NCBI GenBank assembly: GCA_002967695.1
Contig: PUHN01000005.1
Span: forward strand, 1 to 64,000
Direction of reading: 5' to 3'
Source of the DNA: Rhodobacteraceae bacterium WD3A24
GTDB lineage: Bacteria; Pseudomonadota; Alphaproteobacteria; Rhodobacterales; Rhodobacteraceae
DNA: 64,000 nucleotides
The notes beneath the pieces are model-generated. The model was not told the origin of the DNA. It made no database searches and saw only the letters and a program-made list of their open reading frames with translations. Positions 46,440-55,648 of this stretch are shown piece after piece (position 1 is the stretch's first letter; each line of letters opens with the position of its first letter). The position numbers were made by a program, and so were the translations under genes.

Positions 46440-47666
46440 TCAGCGCATGCGCAGCGCGGCGGCGGCCTCGTCGGCGTCCGACCATCGCCGCAGGCCCTCG
46501 AGAATGCCGCGCGCCATCCGTCCGCGCCACTGCGGATCGGTGAGATTGGCGCGGTCCTGCGCGTCCGAGAGAAAACCGAGCTCGACGAGCACCGACGGGA
46601 TGTCGGGCGCCTTGAGCACCGAGAACGCCGCCGCCTGCCGCGGGCGGGGATGCATGTTGCCGGTGGACGCGCGGATCGTCTCAACAAGAGTGTCGGCGAG
46701 CGCATCGCTGCGTGGCGTCGTCGCGGTGCGCGCCAACCCCATCAGCGCGCGGGCCACCGCGTCGTCCTGTCCGCGCAGATCGACGCCGGCGAGCAGGTCG
46801 TCGCGGTCATGGCGCGCCGCGAGGGCGGCCGCGGCGGCGTCGGTGGCCTCCTCGGCGAGGGTGTAGACCGTCGCCCCCGATGCGCGCCCCTCGCCGAGCG
46901 CGTCGGCGTGCAGCGACAGGAACACGTCCGCACCCGCCTCATGCGCGATGCGTACCCTCGATTCGAGCGAGACGAAGCTGTCGGCGTCGCGGGTGAGCGC
47001 CACCTCGAACCCGCCCCCGCGCAGCAGCATTTCCTCGAGCTCGCGCGCGAAGGTCAGCATCAGGTCGGCCTCGCGCAGCCCGTCGCGCTCGGCGCCGGGG
47101 TCCACCCCGCCATGGCCGGGGTCGATCACGACGCGCAGCGGCCCCTCGGCCGGTTCGGGACGCTGCGCGGCAAAGGCGGCCGGTCGGCTTTCGGCATCGG
47201 TCAGATCGGCGAAGGCCGCCTCATCGACCGGAGAAAGCTGCACCACCACCCGCGCGCGGCCGGAATCGGCATCGACGGTCATCCCCGCCTGCGCCACGCG
47301 CTGCGGCCGCGCGAGGTCCAGCACCAGCCGCGACCATCCATCCCCGCGCTGGCCGGCGCGCAGCCCCGCCACCGCGGCGGCCGTGCCCAGCGTCGCCGGA
47401 TCGAGCCCCTGCCAGTCGACCTCGCGGAAATCGAGCGCGACCCGCGGCGGAGCGCCGAGCAGCCGCACACGCCACGGAACCGCCTGGCTCAGCCGCAAGT
47501 CCAGAACCGCCCCGTCACCGGCCGCGGCAAGCGACGAGCCCGCCGAATCGAGCCGCGCGCGCCCGCCGAGGCCCGCCTCCTGCGCCGCCGCCGAAAAGAC
47601 CGTCGCCGCCAGCGCCAGCCCTGCCACCAGCGCGCGAAGGCCGCGTCCGCCCGTCATGCCTGTCAT
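46440..47666 (-). CDS. N-acetylmuramoyl-L-alanine amidase (AMIN + Amidase_3)
   Basis: 408 residues from ATG 47666 (GAGG upstream; another ATG ten codons earlier). A signal peptide (GLRALVAGLALAATVFSAAA) exports it to the periplasm. Residues about 40-150 are the AMIN septum-targeting domain. The catalytic Amidase_3 domain has zinc ligands in VIDPGHGGVDPGA (His), GLREADLML (Glu) and FLSLHADAL (His), and the catalytic glutamate in VLVELGFLSD. It splits peptidoglycan stem peptides at division, as AmiC does. Confidence 0.92.
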   Translation of the reverse strand: MTGMTGGRGLRALVAGLALAATVFSAAAQEAGLGGRARLDSAGSSLAAAGDGAVLDLRLSQAVPWRVRLLGAPPRVALDFREVDWQGLDPATLGTAAAVAGLRAGQRGDGWSRLVLDLARPQRVAQAGMTVDADSGRARVVVQLSPVDEAAFADLTDAESRPAAFAAQRPEPAEGPLRVVIDPGHGGVDPGAERDGLREADLMLTFARELEEMLLRGGGFEVALTRDADSFVSLESRVRIAHEAGADVFLSLHADALGEGRASGATVYTLAEEATDAAAAALAARHDRDDLLAGVDLRGQDDAVARALMGLARTATTPRSDALADTLVETIRASTGNMHPRPRQAAAFSVLKAPDIPSVLVELGFLSDAQDRANLTDPQWRGRMARGILEGLRRWSDADEAAAALRMR

Positions 47667-47847
47667 GCCTCGCCTCTCATCTTTTGGCGTCAGCATACCG
47701 CAAAGCGCGCGCGGGCCAAACGGCTCCGGCGGCCGGGCTCACATCTGTGCAGGATCGCGCCGGCGGGGGTTGCGATGAACGCCCGATCTGCGATTGTCGG
47801 GGCGTGGCGCAGGGCGCCGCGACCGGAGTCCACGGAGACGCTCAACG

Positions 47848-48600
47848 ATGATACGCACCTTACTCGGCCTCGCACTCTCCGCCGTGCTCGCCCTGCCCGT
47901 CGCGGCGTTCGACGTCGAGAACATGACGAATGCCGAGCGTCAGGCCTTTCGCGCGGAAATCCGCGACTATCTGCTCGACAATCCCGAGGTCATCCTCGAA
48001 GCGGTCCAGGTGCTCGAAGAGCGCCAGCAGAGCGCCCAGGCCGAGGGCGATATGAACATGGTTCAGGCCAACGGGCGCGAGATTTTCAATGACGGGCATT
48101 CCTGGGTGGGAGGCGATCCCGAGGGCGACATCACGCTGGTCGAGTTTTCCGATTATCGCTGCAGCTTCTGCCGCCGCGCGCACCCCGAGGTGATGGACAT
48201 GATCGCCGATGACGGCGACATCCGCTATATCGTCAAGGAATTCCCGATCCTGGGCGAGCAGTCCGAGCGCGCCTCGCGCTATGCGATCTCGGTGCTCCAA
48301 CTCGAAGGCGATGCGGCCTACGCCCGGGCCCATGACACGCTGATGACCTATCGCGGCGAGATCACCCGGCGCGCGCTCGCGTCGATCTCGGAGGATCTCG
48401 GCGTCGATCATGATGCCATCACTGCGCGGATGGACGCGCCCGAGGTCACCGAAGTGATCGAGCAGAATCGCGCCCTTGCCACGCAGTTGCAGATCAACGG
48501 CACGCCGACCTTCGTGCTCGAGGATCAGATGCTGCGCGGCTATCTGCCGCGCGGTCAGATGGAGCAGATGATCGCTCAGATGCGCAACCCCGACGGCTGA
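47848..48600 (+). CDS. DsbA-family periplasmic thiol-disulfide protein
   Basis: 250 residues with a signal peptide (MIRTLLGLALSAVLALPVAA). Residues 22-75 form a helical N-terminal segment as in ScsC/Com1-like proteins, which oligomerise through it. The thioredoxin fold has CSFC (Cys105, Cys108) in EFSDYRCSFCRRAHP and the cis-proline loop NGTPTFV. It oxidises or isomerises disulfides in exported proteins. Its promoter lies in the space divergent from the amidase gene. Confidence 0.9.
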   Translation: MIRTLLGLALSAVLALPVAAFDVENMTNAERQAFRAEIRDYLLDNPEVILEAVQVLEERQQSAQAEGDMNMVQANGREIFNDGHSWVGGDPEGDITLVEFSDYRCSFCRRAHPEVMDMIADDGDIRYIVKEFPILGEQSERASRYAISVLQLEGDAAYARAHDTLMTYRGEITRRALASISEDLGVDHDAITARMDAPEVTEVIEQNRALATQLQINGTPTFVLEDQMLRGYLPRGQMEQMIAQMRNPDG

Positions 48601-48611
48601 GCCGTCCGGCG

Positions 48612-48665
48612 GGCCGCTTCGCGGCGCAATATGCCTCCGGCGGGGATATTTTGACGAAGGTGAAG
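48612..48665 (+). repeat. Dispersed intergenic repeat, copy 2
   Basis: Same 54-base element as at 28620-28673: GGCCGCTTCGCGGCG, variable CAAT, ATGCCTCCGGCGGGGATATTT, variable TGA, CGAAGGTGAAG. About seven differences, all in two short spacers. It lies between the dsbA-like stop and the convergent ispG end. Confidence 0.8.
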
Positions 48666-48681
48666 GCCGCGAACGCGACCC

Positions 48682-49812
48682 CTATTCCGCCGCGTCGGGG
48701 GTGGGCTTGCTCGCCTCGATCTCGGCGGCGCGGCGTTCGACCTGCTCGACGATGTGGTCGATCATCTGATCGTTCGTCATCTTGTGGCTCTGCTTGCCGG
48801 CCAGATAGACCATGCCGGCCCCGGCCCCGCCGCCGGTGAATCCCACATCGGTCATCAGCGCCTCGCCGGGGCCGTTGACCACGCATCCGATGATCGACAG
48901 CGACATCGGCGTCTTGATATGGGCCAGCCGGTCCTCGAGGGCCTCGACCGTCTTGATGACGTCGAAGCCCTGCCGCGCGCAGGAGGGGCAGGAGATGATG
49001 TTCACGCCCCGGTGGCGCAGCCCCAGCGCCTTTAGGATCTCGTACCCCACGCGGACCTCTTCGACCGGATCGGCCGACAGGCTCACCCGCAGCGTGTCGC
49101 CGATGCCCGTCCAGAGCAGGTTGCCCAGCCCGATGGCCGACTTGATGGTGCCCGTCATCAGCCCGCCGGCCTCGGTGATTCCCAGATGGATCGGTGCGTC
49201 GGTCGCCTCGGCCAGGCCCTGATAGGCGGCCGCGGCGAGGAAGACGTCGGAGGCCTTCACGCTGATCTTGTAATCGTGGAAGTCGTTGTCTTCGAGAATG
49301 CGGATATGCTCCAGCCCGCTTTCGATCATCGCCTCGGGGCAGGGCTCGCGGTATTTCTCCAGCAGGTGCCTTTCCAGACTCCCGGCATTGACCCCGATCC
49401 GGATCGCGCAGCCGTGATCGCGCGCCGCGCCGATCACCTCGCGCACGCGCGCCGCGTCGCCGATATTGCCGGGGTTGATGCGCAGGCAGGCCGCGCCCGC
49501 CTCGGCGGCCTCGATGGCGCGCCTGTAGTGGAAATGGATGTCGGCGACGATCGGGACGGGGCTGTGGCGGCAGATCTCGTGCAGCGCGCGCGTGGTGTCG
49601 CGGTCGGGCGCCGAGACGCGCACGATATCCGCGCCCGCTTCGGCGCAGGCCTCGATCTGGGCGAGGGTGGCGCGGGCATCAGAGCCATCGGTATTGGTCA
49701 TCGTCTGCACGGAAATCGGCGCATCGCCGCCGACCGGCACCGAGCCCACCATGATCTGGCGGGATTTGCGCCGCGCGATGTTGCGCCACGGACGAACGGG
49801 ATTGTGCGACAT
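48682..49812 (-). CDS. ispG: 4-hydroxy-3-methylbut-2-en-1-yl diphosphate synthase (IspG/GcpE)
   Basis: 376 residues, the penultimate enzyme of the MEP isoprenoid route, a [4Fe-4S] reductase. The N-terminal TIM barrel has [16 protein letters not shown] and [14 protein letters not shown]. The C-terminal cluster domain has cysteines in [12 protein letters not shown] and [13 protein letters not shown]. Start at 49812 agrees with relatives. A terminator-like hairpin ending in T6 sits directly before the ATG. Confidence 0.96.
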   Translation of the reverse strand: MSHNPVRPWRNIARRKSRQIMVGSVPVGGDAPISVQTMTNTDGSDARATLAQIEACAEAGADIVRVSAPDRDTTRALHEICRHSPVPIVADIHFHYRRAIEAAEAGAACLRINPGNIGDAARVREVIGAARDHGCAIRIGVNAGSLERHLLEKYREPCPEAMIESGLEHIRILEDNDFHDYKISVKASDVFLAAAAYQGLAEATDAPIHLGITEAGGLMTGTIKSAIGLGNLLWTGIGDTLRVSLSADPVEEVRVGYEILKALGLRHRGVNIISCPSCARQGFDVIKTVEALEDRLAHIKTPMSLSIIGCVVNGPGEALMTDVGFTGGGAGAGMVYLAGKQSHKMTNDQMIDHIVEQVERRAAEIEASKPTPDAAE

Positions 49813-49856
49813 GAAAAAAGCCCCCCGGGGCGTTGCGCCTGATCACTCTGCCCCGG
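49813..49856 (-). promoter_or_regulatory. Terminator-like hairpin in the ispG leader
   Basis: On the minus strand CCGGGGC (49856-49850) pairs exactly with GCCCCGG (49831-49825), followed by GGGGC and six T (49819-49814), ending one base before the ispG ATG. No minus-strand gene ends just upstream, so it is better explained as an attenuator in the ispG leader than as the terminator of a neighbour. The GGGG run would also have to serve as ribosome site. Confidence 0.45.
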
Positions 49857-49965
49857 AGATAAGCCAACCGCCGCGCCGCGGCAATGGCGCGCCGGCCGGC
49901 CTTTGACGGCGGCGGCCGGAGTTTGGCGATTGCAACGCGCCATGCGCGGGGATAGGGCGAGGCCG

Positions 49966-50691
49966 ATGAGCAGGCTTTTCGAGGAACTTGACTGGCAGCC
50001 GACCCCGATCGGCGCGGTGAGCCTGCGCCGCCGCCGTGAGTTGAAGCTCGGCGTCGATGTCTACGAGATTCGGCTGGGCCACGAATTTCTGATGACGAGC
50101 CTGTTCACTGCCTCCGAGATCGCGCTCGCGCGGCTCGGGCTGGGCGCGCTGACGGCGCCCGCGCCGGATGTCGTCGTCGGCGGGCTCGGCCTGGGTTACA
50201 CGGCGCAGGCGGTCCTCGCCGAGGCGCGGGTTGCGTCTCTCACCGTCGTCGAGATGCTCGCGCCGGTCATCGAATGGCACGAGACGGGCCTTCTGCCGCT
50301 GGGCGCCGAGTTGACGGGCGATCCCCGCTGTCGGCTGGTGCAGGGCGATTTCTTTGAGATGGCGGCGAGCACAGGCGGGTTCGATGAAGCCCGGCCCGGC
50401 CGGCGCTTTGATGCGATCCTTGTCGATATCGATCACGCGCCGAGCCCCGACATGCTGCTCGACGAGCGAAGCGAAGGATTCTACACCCCCGACGGCCTCG
50501 CGGCGATGACCCGCCATCTGCACCCCGGTGGGGTATTCGGCCTGTGGTCCAACGACCGGCCCGACGCGGGTGTGACCGAGGCGCTCGCGACTGTGTTCGA
50601 TGAGGCCTGGGCCGAACCGGTAACCTTCGAGAACCCGTTGCAGAACCGCCCCTTCACGCAGACGGTCTATCTTGCCCGAACGGCCCGATGA
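49966..50691 (+). CDS. Spermidine synthase-fold methyltransferase-like protein
   Basis: 241 residues from ATG 49966. The Rossmann core has DVVVGGLGLGYTAQAVL (glycine-rich motif I), LTVVEMLAPVIEWH (acidic end of strand 2), FDAILVDIDHAP and GGVFGLWSNDRPD. This is the spermidine synthase-like family widespread in alphaproteobacteria. The gate residues of true polyamine synthases are not evident, so the substrate is unknown. It converges with the RodZ-like gene. Confidence 0.8.
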   Translation: MSRLFEELDWQPTPIGAVSLRRRRELKLGVDVYEIRLGHEFLMTSLFTASEIALARLGLGALTAPAPDVVVGGLGLGYTAQAVLAEARVASLTVVEMLAPVIEWHETGLLPLGAELTGDPRCRLVQGDFFEMAASTGGFDEARPGRRFDAILVDIDHAPSPDMLLDERSEGFYTPDGLAAMTRHLHPGGVFGLWSNDRPDAGVTEALATVFDEAWAEPVTFENPLQNRPFTQTVYLARTAR

Positions 50692-50715
50692 GCGCTGTTC
50701 TGGCCATGATGGGGC

Positions 50716-51999
50716 TCACTCGCCCGCCTGCGCCACCGATACGGCCTCGGCCAGGGCCGGGTCGGCGTCGAGATCGGCGGTGGCATAGCTGTCGCGCAGC
50801 GCACCGGGCGAGAGCGTGACGTTGCGGGCGATCTGCGCGCCGGGTGCCGATGGGCCGTAAGCCTCCCCATCGATCATGAAATAGACCGAGCCCGAATTGC
50901 CGGCACGCAGCGTCGCCGGCTCTTCCGTCTGCGGGACGTCGTAGCTTTCGCCCGCTTCGAGGATCTTCTCGAAGAGCACGGTGCCGTCGGCGGCACGTAC
51001 CCGCACCCAGGCGGGACGGACGGCAAGGACGGCCACCTGCGGCGGCTCTTCGGTCACGCGGACCGGCGCGGGGTCTTCCGCGGCCTGACGGGCGGCCGCG
51101 ACGGCCGCGTCGATTGCCGAGCGGGTGTCGCGATCGGAAGCCCCGGCAGGGCCGGCGGGCGCCGTGCCGGCGAGATCTTCCGGTGACGGGGCGGAGGCCG
51201 TGCGTGCGACGACAGTGTCGCTTTCGCGCGGCTCGATCGCCGCGATCGGCCCGTCGCGCGGCGTGACAACCGGTACTTCGAGTGCCTCGGGACGATAGAG
51301 CCGTTCGAACCCATCCGAGCCCGGCATGCGCGGCGCCTGCGCCACCCGGTTGTCGCCATTTTCCGCTTCACTGCCCGTAGCCGACAGCGCGTCGGTTCCG
51401 GGCAACGGGTCGAGTTCGTCGACCACGCCGGGAGATTCGGCGACGGGGGTCAGGCGGACCCGCTGAATTTCCTGCAGAACGCTCCAACCGCCATAGCCCA
51501 CCCCCCCGATCAGGGCGATGAGCACCGCCATCGAGCCCAGCGCCGCGGGATCGATCCGCGCCCAGAAGGGCTCGGCCGGCGGGGTGAAGACCGGGTTGGG
51601 CCGGGCGAAGGGGTCGGGTTTGGCCGCCGCGGCCGCGGCGGGCTGCGCCGGGGCGCGGCGACTGCCCAGCGCCGAGGGCGACATGCCGTGGCTGGTGGAG
51701 AAATCGGCCTCTTCGCAGAACTTGGCATAGGCCCATTCCGGGTCCATCCCCAGATAGCGCGCATAGGAACGCACATAGCCGGCAATGAAGCCCGGTGTGT
51801 CGAAGGCGGCGACGTCGCAGTTCTCGATCGCCGAGATATGGCTGGCGCGGATCTTGAGCTCGCGTTGAACGTCGAGAAGGGATTTGCCGATGGTGGCGCG
51901 CTCGCCGCGCATCAGATCCCCCAGACGAAGGTCGTAATCGTCAAAGCCGCGCGGCGTTTCGACCTCTTCGTCCGAAGGCTGAGCCTTCCACCTTATCAT
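50716..51999 (-). CDS. RodZ-like helix-turn-helix membrane protein
   Basis: 427 residues from ATG 51999. An N-terminal HTH_25 domain (residues 26-95: LGDLMRGERATIGKSLLDVQ then ISAIENCDVAAFDTPGFIAG) is followed by a proline/alanine linker, one membrane helix near residues 154-175 (MAVLIALIGGVGYGGWSVL), an acidic disordered stretch, and a C-terminal DUF4115 beta domain (RPAWVRVRAADGTVLFEKIL). This is the RodZ layout, linking MreB to cell shape. Alphaproteobacterial members are less studied. Confidence 0.88.
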   Translation of the reverse strand: MIRWKAQPSDEEVETPRGFDDYDLRLGDLMRGERATIGKSLLDVQRELKIRASHISAIENCDVAAFDTPGFIAGYVRSYARYLGMDPEWAYAKFCEEADFSTSHGMSPSALGSRRAPAQPAAAAAAKPDPFARPNPVFTPPAEPFWARIDPAALGSMAVLIALIGGVGYGGWSVLQEIQRVRLTPVAESPGVVDELDPLPGTDALSATGSEAENGDNRVAQAPRMPGSDGFERLYRPEALEVPVVTPRDGPIAAIEPRESDTVVARTASAPSPEDLAGTAPAGPAGASDRDTRSAIDAAVAAARQAAEDPAPVRVTEEPPQVAVLAVRPAWVRVRAADGTVLFEKILEAGESYDVPQTEEPATLRAGNSGSVYFMIDGEAYGPSAPGAQIARNVTLSPGALRDSYATADLDADPALAEAVSVAQAGE

Positions 52000-52139
52000 C
52001 CCCCTGCCCCTTCCTCGTCGCCTTTTCGCGCTCGGGTTGTATCCCGCCGCTCCTGCGACTCGCAAGCGCGACTCGCCTGGACACGACTTATGGGGAAAGG
52101 ATTACCATATGTAGCGTTTCATGACACCCATTGCGGCGA

Positions 52140-53363
52140 TCAGGCGCTCAACTCGGCACGATTCAGCGCACAATGCGACCACAGCGCGTCCATCGCGCGC
52201 ACGAGGCGGTCGATCATCGGGCCGTCATGAACGGGCGAGGGAGTGAAGCGCAAACGCTCGGTGCCGCGCGGGACCGTGGGGAAATTGATCGGCTGGGCGT
52301 AGATGCCGTGATCGGCCAGCAGCATGTCCGAGATCTGCTTGCAGTGGACCGGATCGCCCACATGCACCGGCACGATATGGCTGCCATGGTCGATGATCGG
52401 CAGACCCAGCCCCTTGAGCCGGGTCTTGAGAACGCGCGCGTTTTCCTGCTGCTTGTCGCGCAGGGCCTGATCGGTCTTGAGATGGGCCACCGACGCCGCC
52501 GCCCCGGCCGCGACCGCCGGCGGCAGCGAGGTGGTGAAGATGAAGCCCGGCGCGTAGGATCGAATCGCGTCGCACATCCGGGCATTCGCCGCGATGTAGC
52601 CGCCCTGCACGCCGAAAGCCTTGGCCAGCGTGCCGTTGACGATGTCGATGCGGTGCATCAGCCGATCACGCTCGGCAACCCCGGCGCCGCGGGGGCCATA
52701 CATGCCCACCGCATGGACCTCGTCGAGATAGGTCAGCGCGCCGAACTCCGCGGCAACCTCGCAGATCTCCGCCAGCGGGGCGAAATCGCCGTCCATCGAA
52801 TAGATCGACTCGAAGGCGATCAGTTTCGGCGCGTCCGGGTCGTCGGCGGCGAGAAGCTCGCGCAGATGGGCCACGTCGTTGTGGCGGAATATCCGTTTGG
52901 CCCCGCCGTTGCGCCGGATGCCCTCGATCATGCTGGCGTGATTGAGCGCGTCGGAATAGATGATCAGGCCGGGAAACAGCCTGGGCAGCGTCGACAGCGT
53001 GGCGTCATTGGCGTTGTAGGCGCTGGTGAACAGAAGCGCGGCCTCCTTGCGGTGAAGATCGGCCAGCTCTCGCTCGAGGCGGTTGTGATAGACGGTGGTC
53101 CCCGAGATGTTGCGCGTGCCGCCCGAGCCCGCGCCCGTCGCCTCGAGCGCCTCATGCATCGCGCTCAGGACCGCGGGGTGCTCGCCCATTCCCAGATAGT
53201 CATTGCCGCACCAGACGGTGATTTCCTGCTCCGTTCCGTCGTCGCGGCGCCACAGCGCGCGGGGAAAGCCCCCGCGCCGGCGCTCGATATCGATGAAGGT
53301 CCGGTATCGGCCCTCTTCGTGCAGGCGGCTCAGGGCGGCGTCTATTGCGGTATCGTAGTTCAA
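52140..53363 (-). CDS. hemA: 5-aminolevulinate synthase
   Basis: 407 residues, condensing glycine and succinyl-CoA to 5-aminolevulinate for heme (C4 pathway). The PLP lysine is Lys248 in [14 protein letters not shown], the same number as in Rhodobacter capsulatus Hem[29 protein letters not shown] and [17 protein letters not shown] complete the active site. Length and start are standard. No clear FNR or redox box was found upstream. Confidence 0.96.
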   Translation of the reverse strand: MNYDTAIDAALSRLHEEGRYRTFIDIERRRGGFPRALWRRDDGTEQEITVWCGNDYLGMGEHPAVLSAMHEALEATGAGSGGTRNISGTTVYHNRLERELADLHRKEAALLFTSAYNANDATLSTLPRLFPGLIIYSDALNHASMIEGIRRNGGAKRIFRHNDVAHLRELLAADDPDAPKLIAFESIYSMDGDFAPLAEICEVAAEFGALTYLDEVHAVGMYGPRGAGVAERDRLMHRIDIVNGTLAKAFGVQGGYIAANARMCDAIRSYAPGFIFTTSLPPAVAAGAAASVAHLKTDQALRDKQQENARVLKTRLKGLGLPIIDHGSHIVPVHVGDPVHCKQISDMLLADHGIYAQPINFPTVPRGTERLRFTPSPVHDGPMIDRLVRAMDALWSHCALNRAELSA

Positions 53364-53564
53364 GACATCTCTCCTGGCGCTCTGGCTGGGCCGATGGTCG
53401 TGTCCAATTCCTCATATAACATCCGTGTGCGCATTGGAACCGTTACAAAATGTCGCTAACGAAGCCTTGATCCGCCGCGAGGTGGCCGCTATGGCGCCCG
53501 GCGGAACTGGACACGCCCGACGGCGCTGATAGGCTCCGCGCACCCCCAGCCGGAGTGAGATGTG

Positions 53565-54959
53565 ATGACGACTGCCGAAGACCGCCTCGCCCCCGTCCTC
53601 GATCGTATCGACGCCGACCTGCCCGCGGCGCTCGAGCGGCTGATGGCGCTCTTGCGCATCCCCTCGATCTCGACGGATCCGGCATATGACGGCGCCTGCC
53701 GCAAGGCGGCCGACTGGCTGGTGGACGATCTCGCCGGGATCGGCTTTCAGGCCGAGCGGCGCGATACGACAGGCCATCCGATGGTCGTCGGGCATGCGCC
53801 GGGCGACGGGCGGCACCTGCTGTTCTATGGCCACTACGATGTCCAGCCGGTCGATCCGCTGGCGCTGTGGAGCCGCGACCCGTTCGACCCGGCGGTCGAG
53901 GAGACCGCGGCGGGCAAGGTGATCCGCGGCCGCGGCGCGGCCGACGACAAGGGCCAGCTGATGACCTTCGTCGAGGCGTGCCGGGCCTGGCACGCCGTTC
54001 ACGGCACCCTGCCCGGCCGGCTGTCGATCCTGTTCGAGGGCGAGGAGGAGTCGGGCTCGCCCTCGCTGGTGCCCTTCATGAAGGACAACGCCGACGAGCT
54101 GCGCGCCGATCTGGCCCTGATCTGCGATACCGGCATGTTCGACCGCCAGACCCCGGCGATCACCACCATGCTGCGCGGGCTGGTGGGCGAGGAAGTCGTC
54201 ATCACCGGCCCCGACAAGGACCTGCATTCGGGCATGTTCGGCGGCGCGGCGATGAATCCGATTCGCGTTCTCACGCGCATTCTGGCCAGCCTGCATGACG
54301 ATGACGGACGCGTGACCCTGCCGGGGTTCTATGACGGGGTGCCCGAGCTGTCGGATGAGTTGAAGGCCCAGTGGGAGGGGCTGGGATTCGACGAGAAGGC
54401 ATTTCTGGGCGGCGTGGGCCTTTCGGAGCCGGCCGGCGAACGCGGCCGCAGCGCGCTTGAGATGCTCTGGTCGCGGCCGACCTGCGAGTTCAACGGCATC
54501 GGCGGCGGCTATCAGGGCGAGGGCTTCAAGACCGTCCTGCCCAGCCATGCGCGCGCCAAGGTCAGCTTCCGCCTGGTCGGCGACCAGGAGCCACACCATG
54601 TGCGCGCCGCCTTCCGCGCCCATGTCGGGGCCTACCTGCCGCCCGATTTCGACGTCGAGTTTCACGAGCACGGCGCCTCGCCCGCCAGCCGGATGGCGAT
54701 CGACGACCCCGCCTTCGAGGCGGCGCGCCAGGCGCTGTCGAACGAATGGCCGCGCGAGGCCGCCTTCGTGGGCTCGGGCGGGTCGATCCCGATCGCGGGT
54801 TACTTCAAGTCGATCCTCGGGATGGATTCGCTGCTGATCGGTTTCGGTCGCGACGACGACCAGATCCACTCGCCCAACGAGAAGTATGACCTCGAGGCGT
54901 TTCACAAGGGCATGCGCAGCTGGGCGCGGGTTCTGGCGCGGCTGGCCGGGCCGGAGTGA
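53565..54959 (+). CDS. M20-family dipeptidase/metallopeptidase
   Basis: 464 residues, cytoplasmic. Zinc-site motifs are LLFYGHYDVQPVDP (His/Asp), GRGAADDKGQLM (bridging Asp), LFEGEEESGSPSL (Glu-Glu) and the C-terminal IHSPNEKYD (His). The dimerisation domain covers about residues 215-370. It resembles carnosinase/CNDP-type peptidases that split dipeptides. ATG 53565 is chosen over GTG 53562; GGAG is nine bases upstream. Confidence 0.9.
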   Translation: MTTAEDRLAPVLDRIDADLPAALERLMALLRIPSISTDPAYDGACRKAADWLVDDLAGIGFQAERRDTTGHPMVVGHAPGDGRHLLFYGHYDVQPVDPLALWSRDPFDPAVEETAAGKVIRGRGAADDKGQLMTFVEACRAWHAVHGTLPGRLSILFEGEEESGSPSLVPFMKDNADELRADLALICDTGMFDRQTPAITTMLRGLVGEEVVITGPDKDLHSGMFGGAAMNPIRVLTRILASLHDDDGRVTLPGFYDGVPELSDELKAQWEGLGFDEKAFLGGVGLSEPAGERGRSALEMLWSRPTCEFNGIGGGYQGEGFKTVLPSHARAKVSFRLVGDQEPHHVRAAFRAHVGAYLPPDFDVEFHEHGASPASRMAIDDPAFEAARQALSNEWPREAAFVGSGGSIPIAGYFKSILGMDSLLIGFGRDDDQIHSPNEKYDLEAFHKGMRSWARVLARLAGPE

Positions 54960-55051
54960 TGGCGGACAGGGCGATCGCCCGGCGCGTGTGACCGCCCGCG
55001 TGACCGCCCTGGGCCTGTCACGAGCCGCTGACGTCCGGCGCGCGGCGGCCT

Positions 55052-55513
55052 TCAGACGGGCAACTGCGTCGTCGCCTTGATCTCTTCCATCGAGAGCAGG
55101 GCGGTGACGTTGTAAATCTTCACCTCGTCTATCAGCGCCTGGTAGAAGGCGTCATAGGCCCGCGCATTGGGCACGCGCACCTTCAGGACATAGTCGATGT
55201 CGCCGGCCAGCCGATGCGCCTCCATCACCTCGGGCCGTGCGCGGACCGCCTCGAGAAAGCGATTCTGCCACTCCGCCTCGTGCTCGGAGGTGCGCACCAG
55301 AACGAAGAAGCACGCCTCCAGCCCCAGCGCATCCGGGTCGAGCAGCACCGTCTGGCGGGTGATGACGCCGCCCTCGCGCATCTTGCGAATCCGGTTCCAC
55401 ACCGGGGTCTTCGATGAGCCCACCTTGCGCGCGATCTCGTCGAGGGACTGGCTGGCGTCGTCCTGAAGCTCGGCCAGAATTCTGCGGTCAAGGTCATCCA
55501 TGCGGACAGTCAT
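55052..55513 (-). CDS. Lrp/AsnC-family transcriptional regulator
   Basis: 153 residues. N-terminal HTH (MDDLDRRILAELQDDASQSL, then RKVGSSKTPVWNRIRKM) and C-terminal RAM effector domain (VMEAHRLAGDIDYVLKVRV). Strong AGGAGG at the start. It is divergent from cysG, 135 bases away, so it probably controls the sulfate-reduction operon, as this order is conserved in Rhodobacterales. The effector is unknown, perhaps a sulfur amino acid. Confidence 0.92.
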   Translation of the reverse strand: MTVRMDDLDRRILAELQDDASQSLDEIARKVGSSKTPVWNRIRKMREGGVITRQTVLLDPDALGLEACFFVLVRTSEHEAEWQNRFLEAVRARPEVMEAHRLAGDIDYVLKVRVPNARAYDAFYQALIDEVKIYNVTALLSMEEIKATTQLPV

Positions 55514-55560
55514 CCATCATCCTCCTGTCAGGCCGGATCGGCGTTCGCTTCTAGCGATTG

Positions 55561-55580
55561 TTTAGAATGCCGTTCCTAAA
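55561..55580. promoter_or_regulatory. Candidate Lrp-type operator upstream of cysG
   Basis: TTTAGAATGCCGTTCCTAAA is an imperfect dyad (TTTAG..CTAAA with AA/TT inside), located between the divergent lrp-like and cysG genes in the only AT-rich part of that space. Lrp/AsnC proteins favour such sites. Inferred. Confidence 0.45.
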
Positions 55581-55648
55581 TTAGCAAGGCATATGGCCAT
55601 TTGGCGGAATATTTTTCTATATTGGGCGCAGAAACAGAGGGCTGCGCC

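Noticed and set aside
44943-48092. 1,049-codon plus-strand frame antisense to tsf, rpsB and the amidase
   Set aside because: It covers three well-defined genes and results from the high third-position GC of this genome.
53364-53564. FNR or redox-regulator box upstream of hemA
   Set aside because: No TTGAT-N4-ATCAA-like site is present; the only TTGAT has no partner half.
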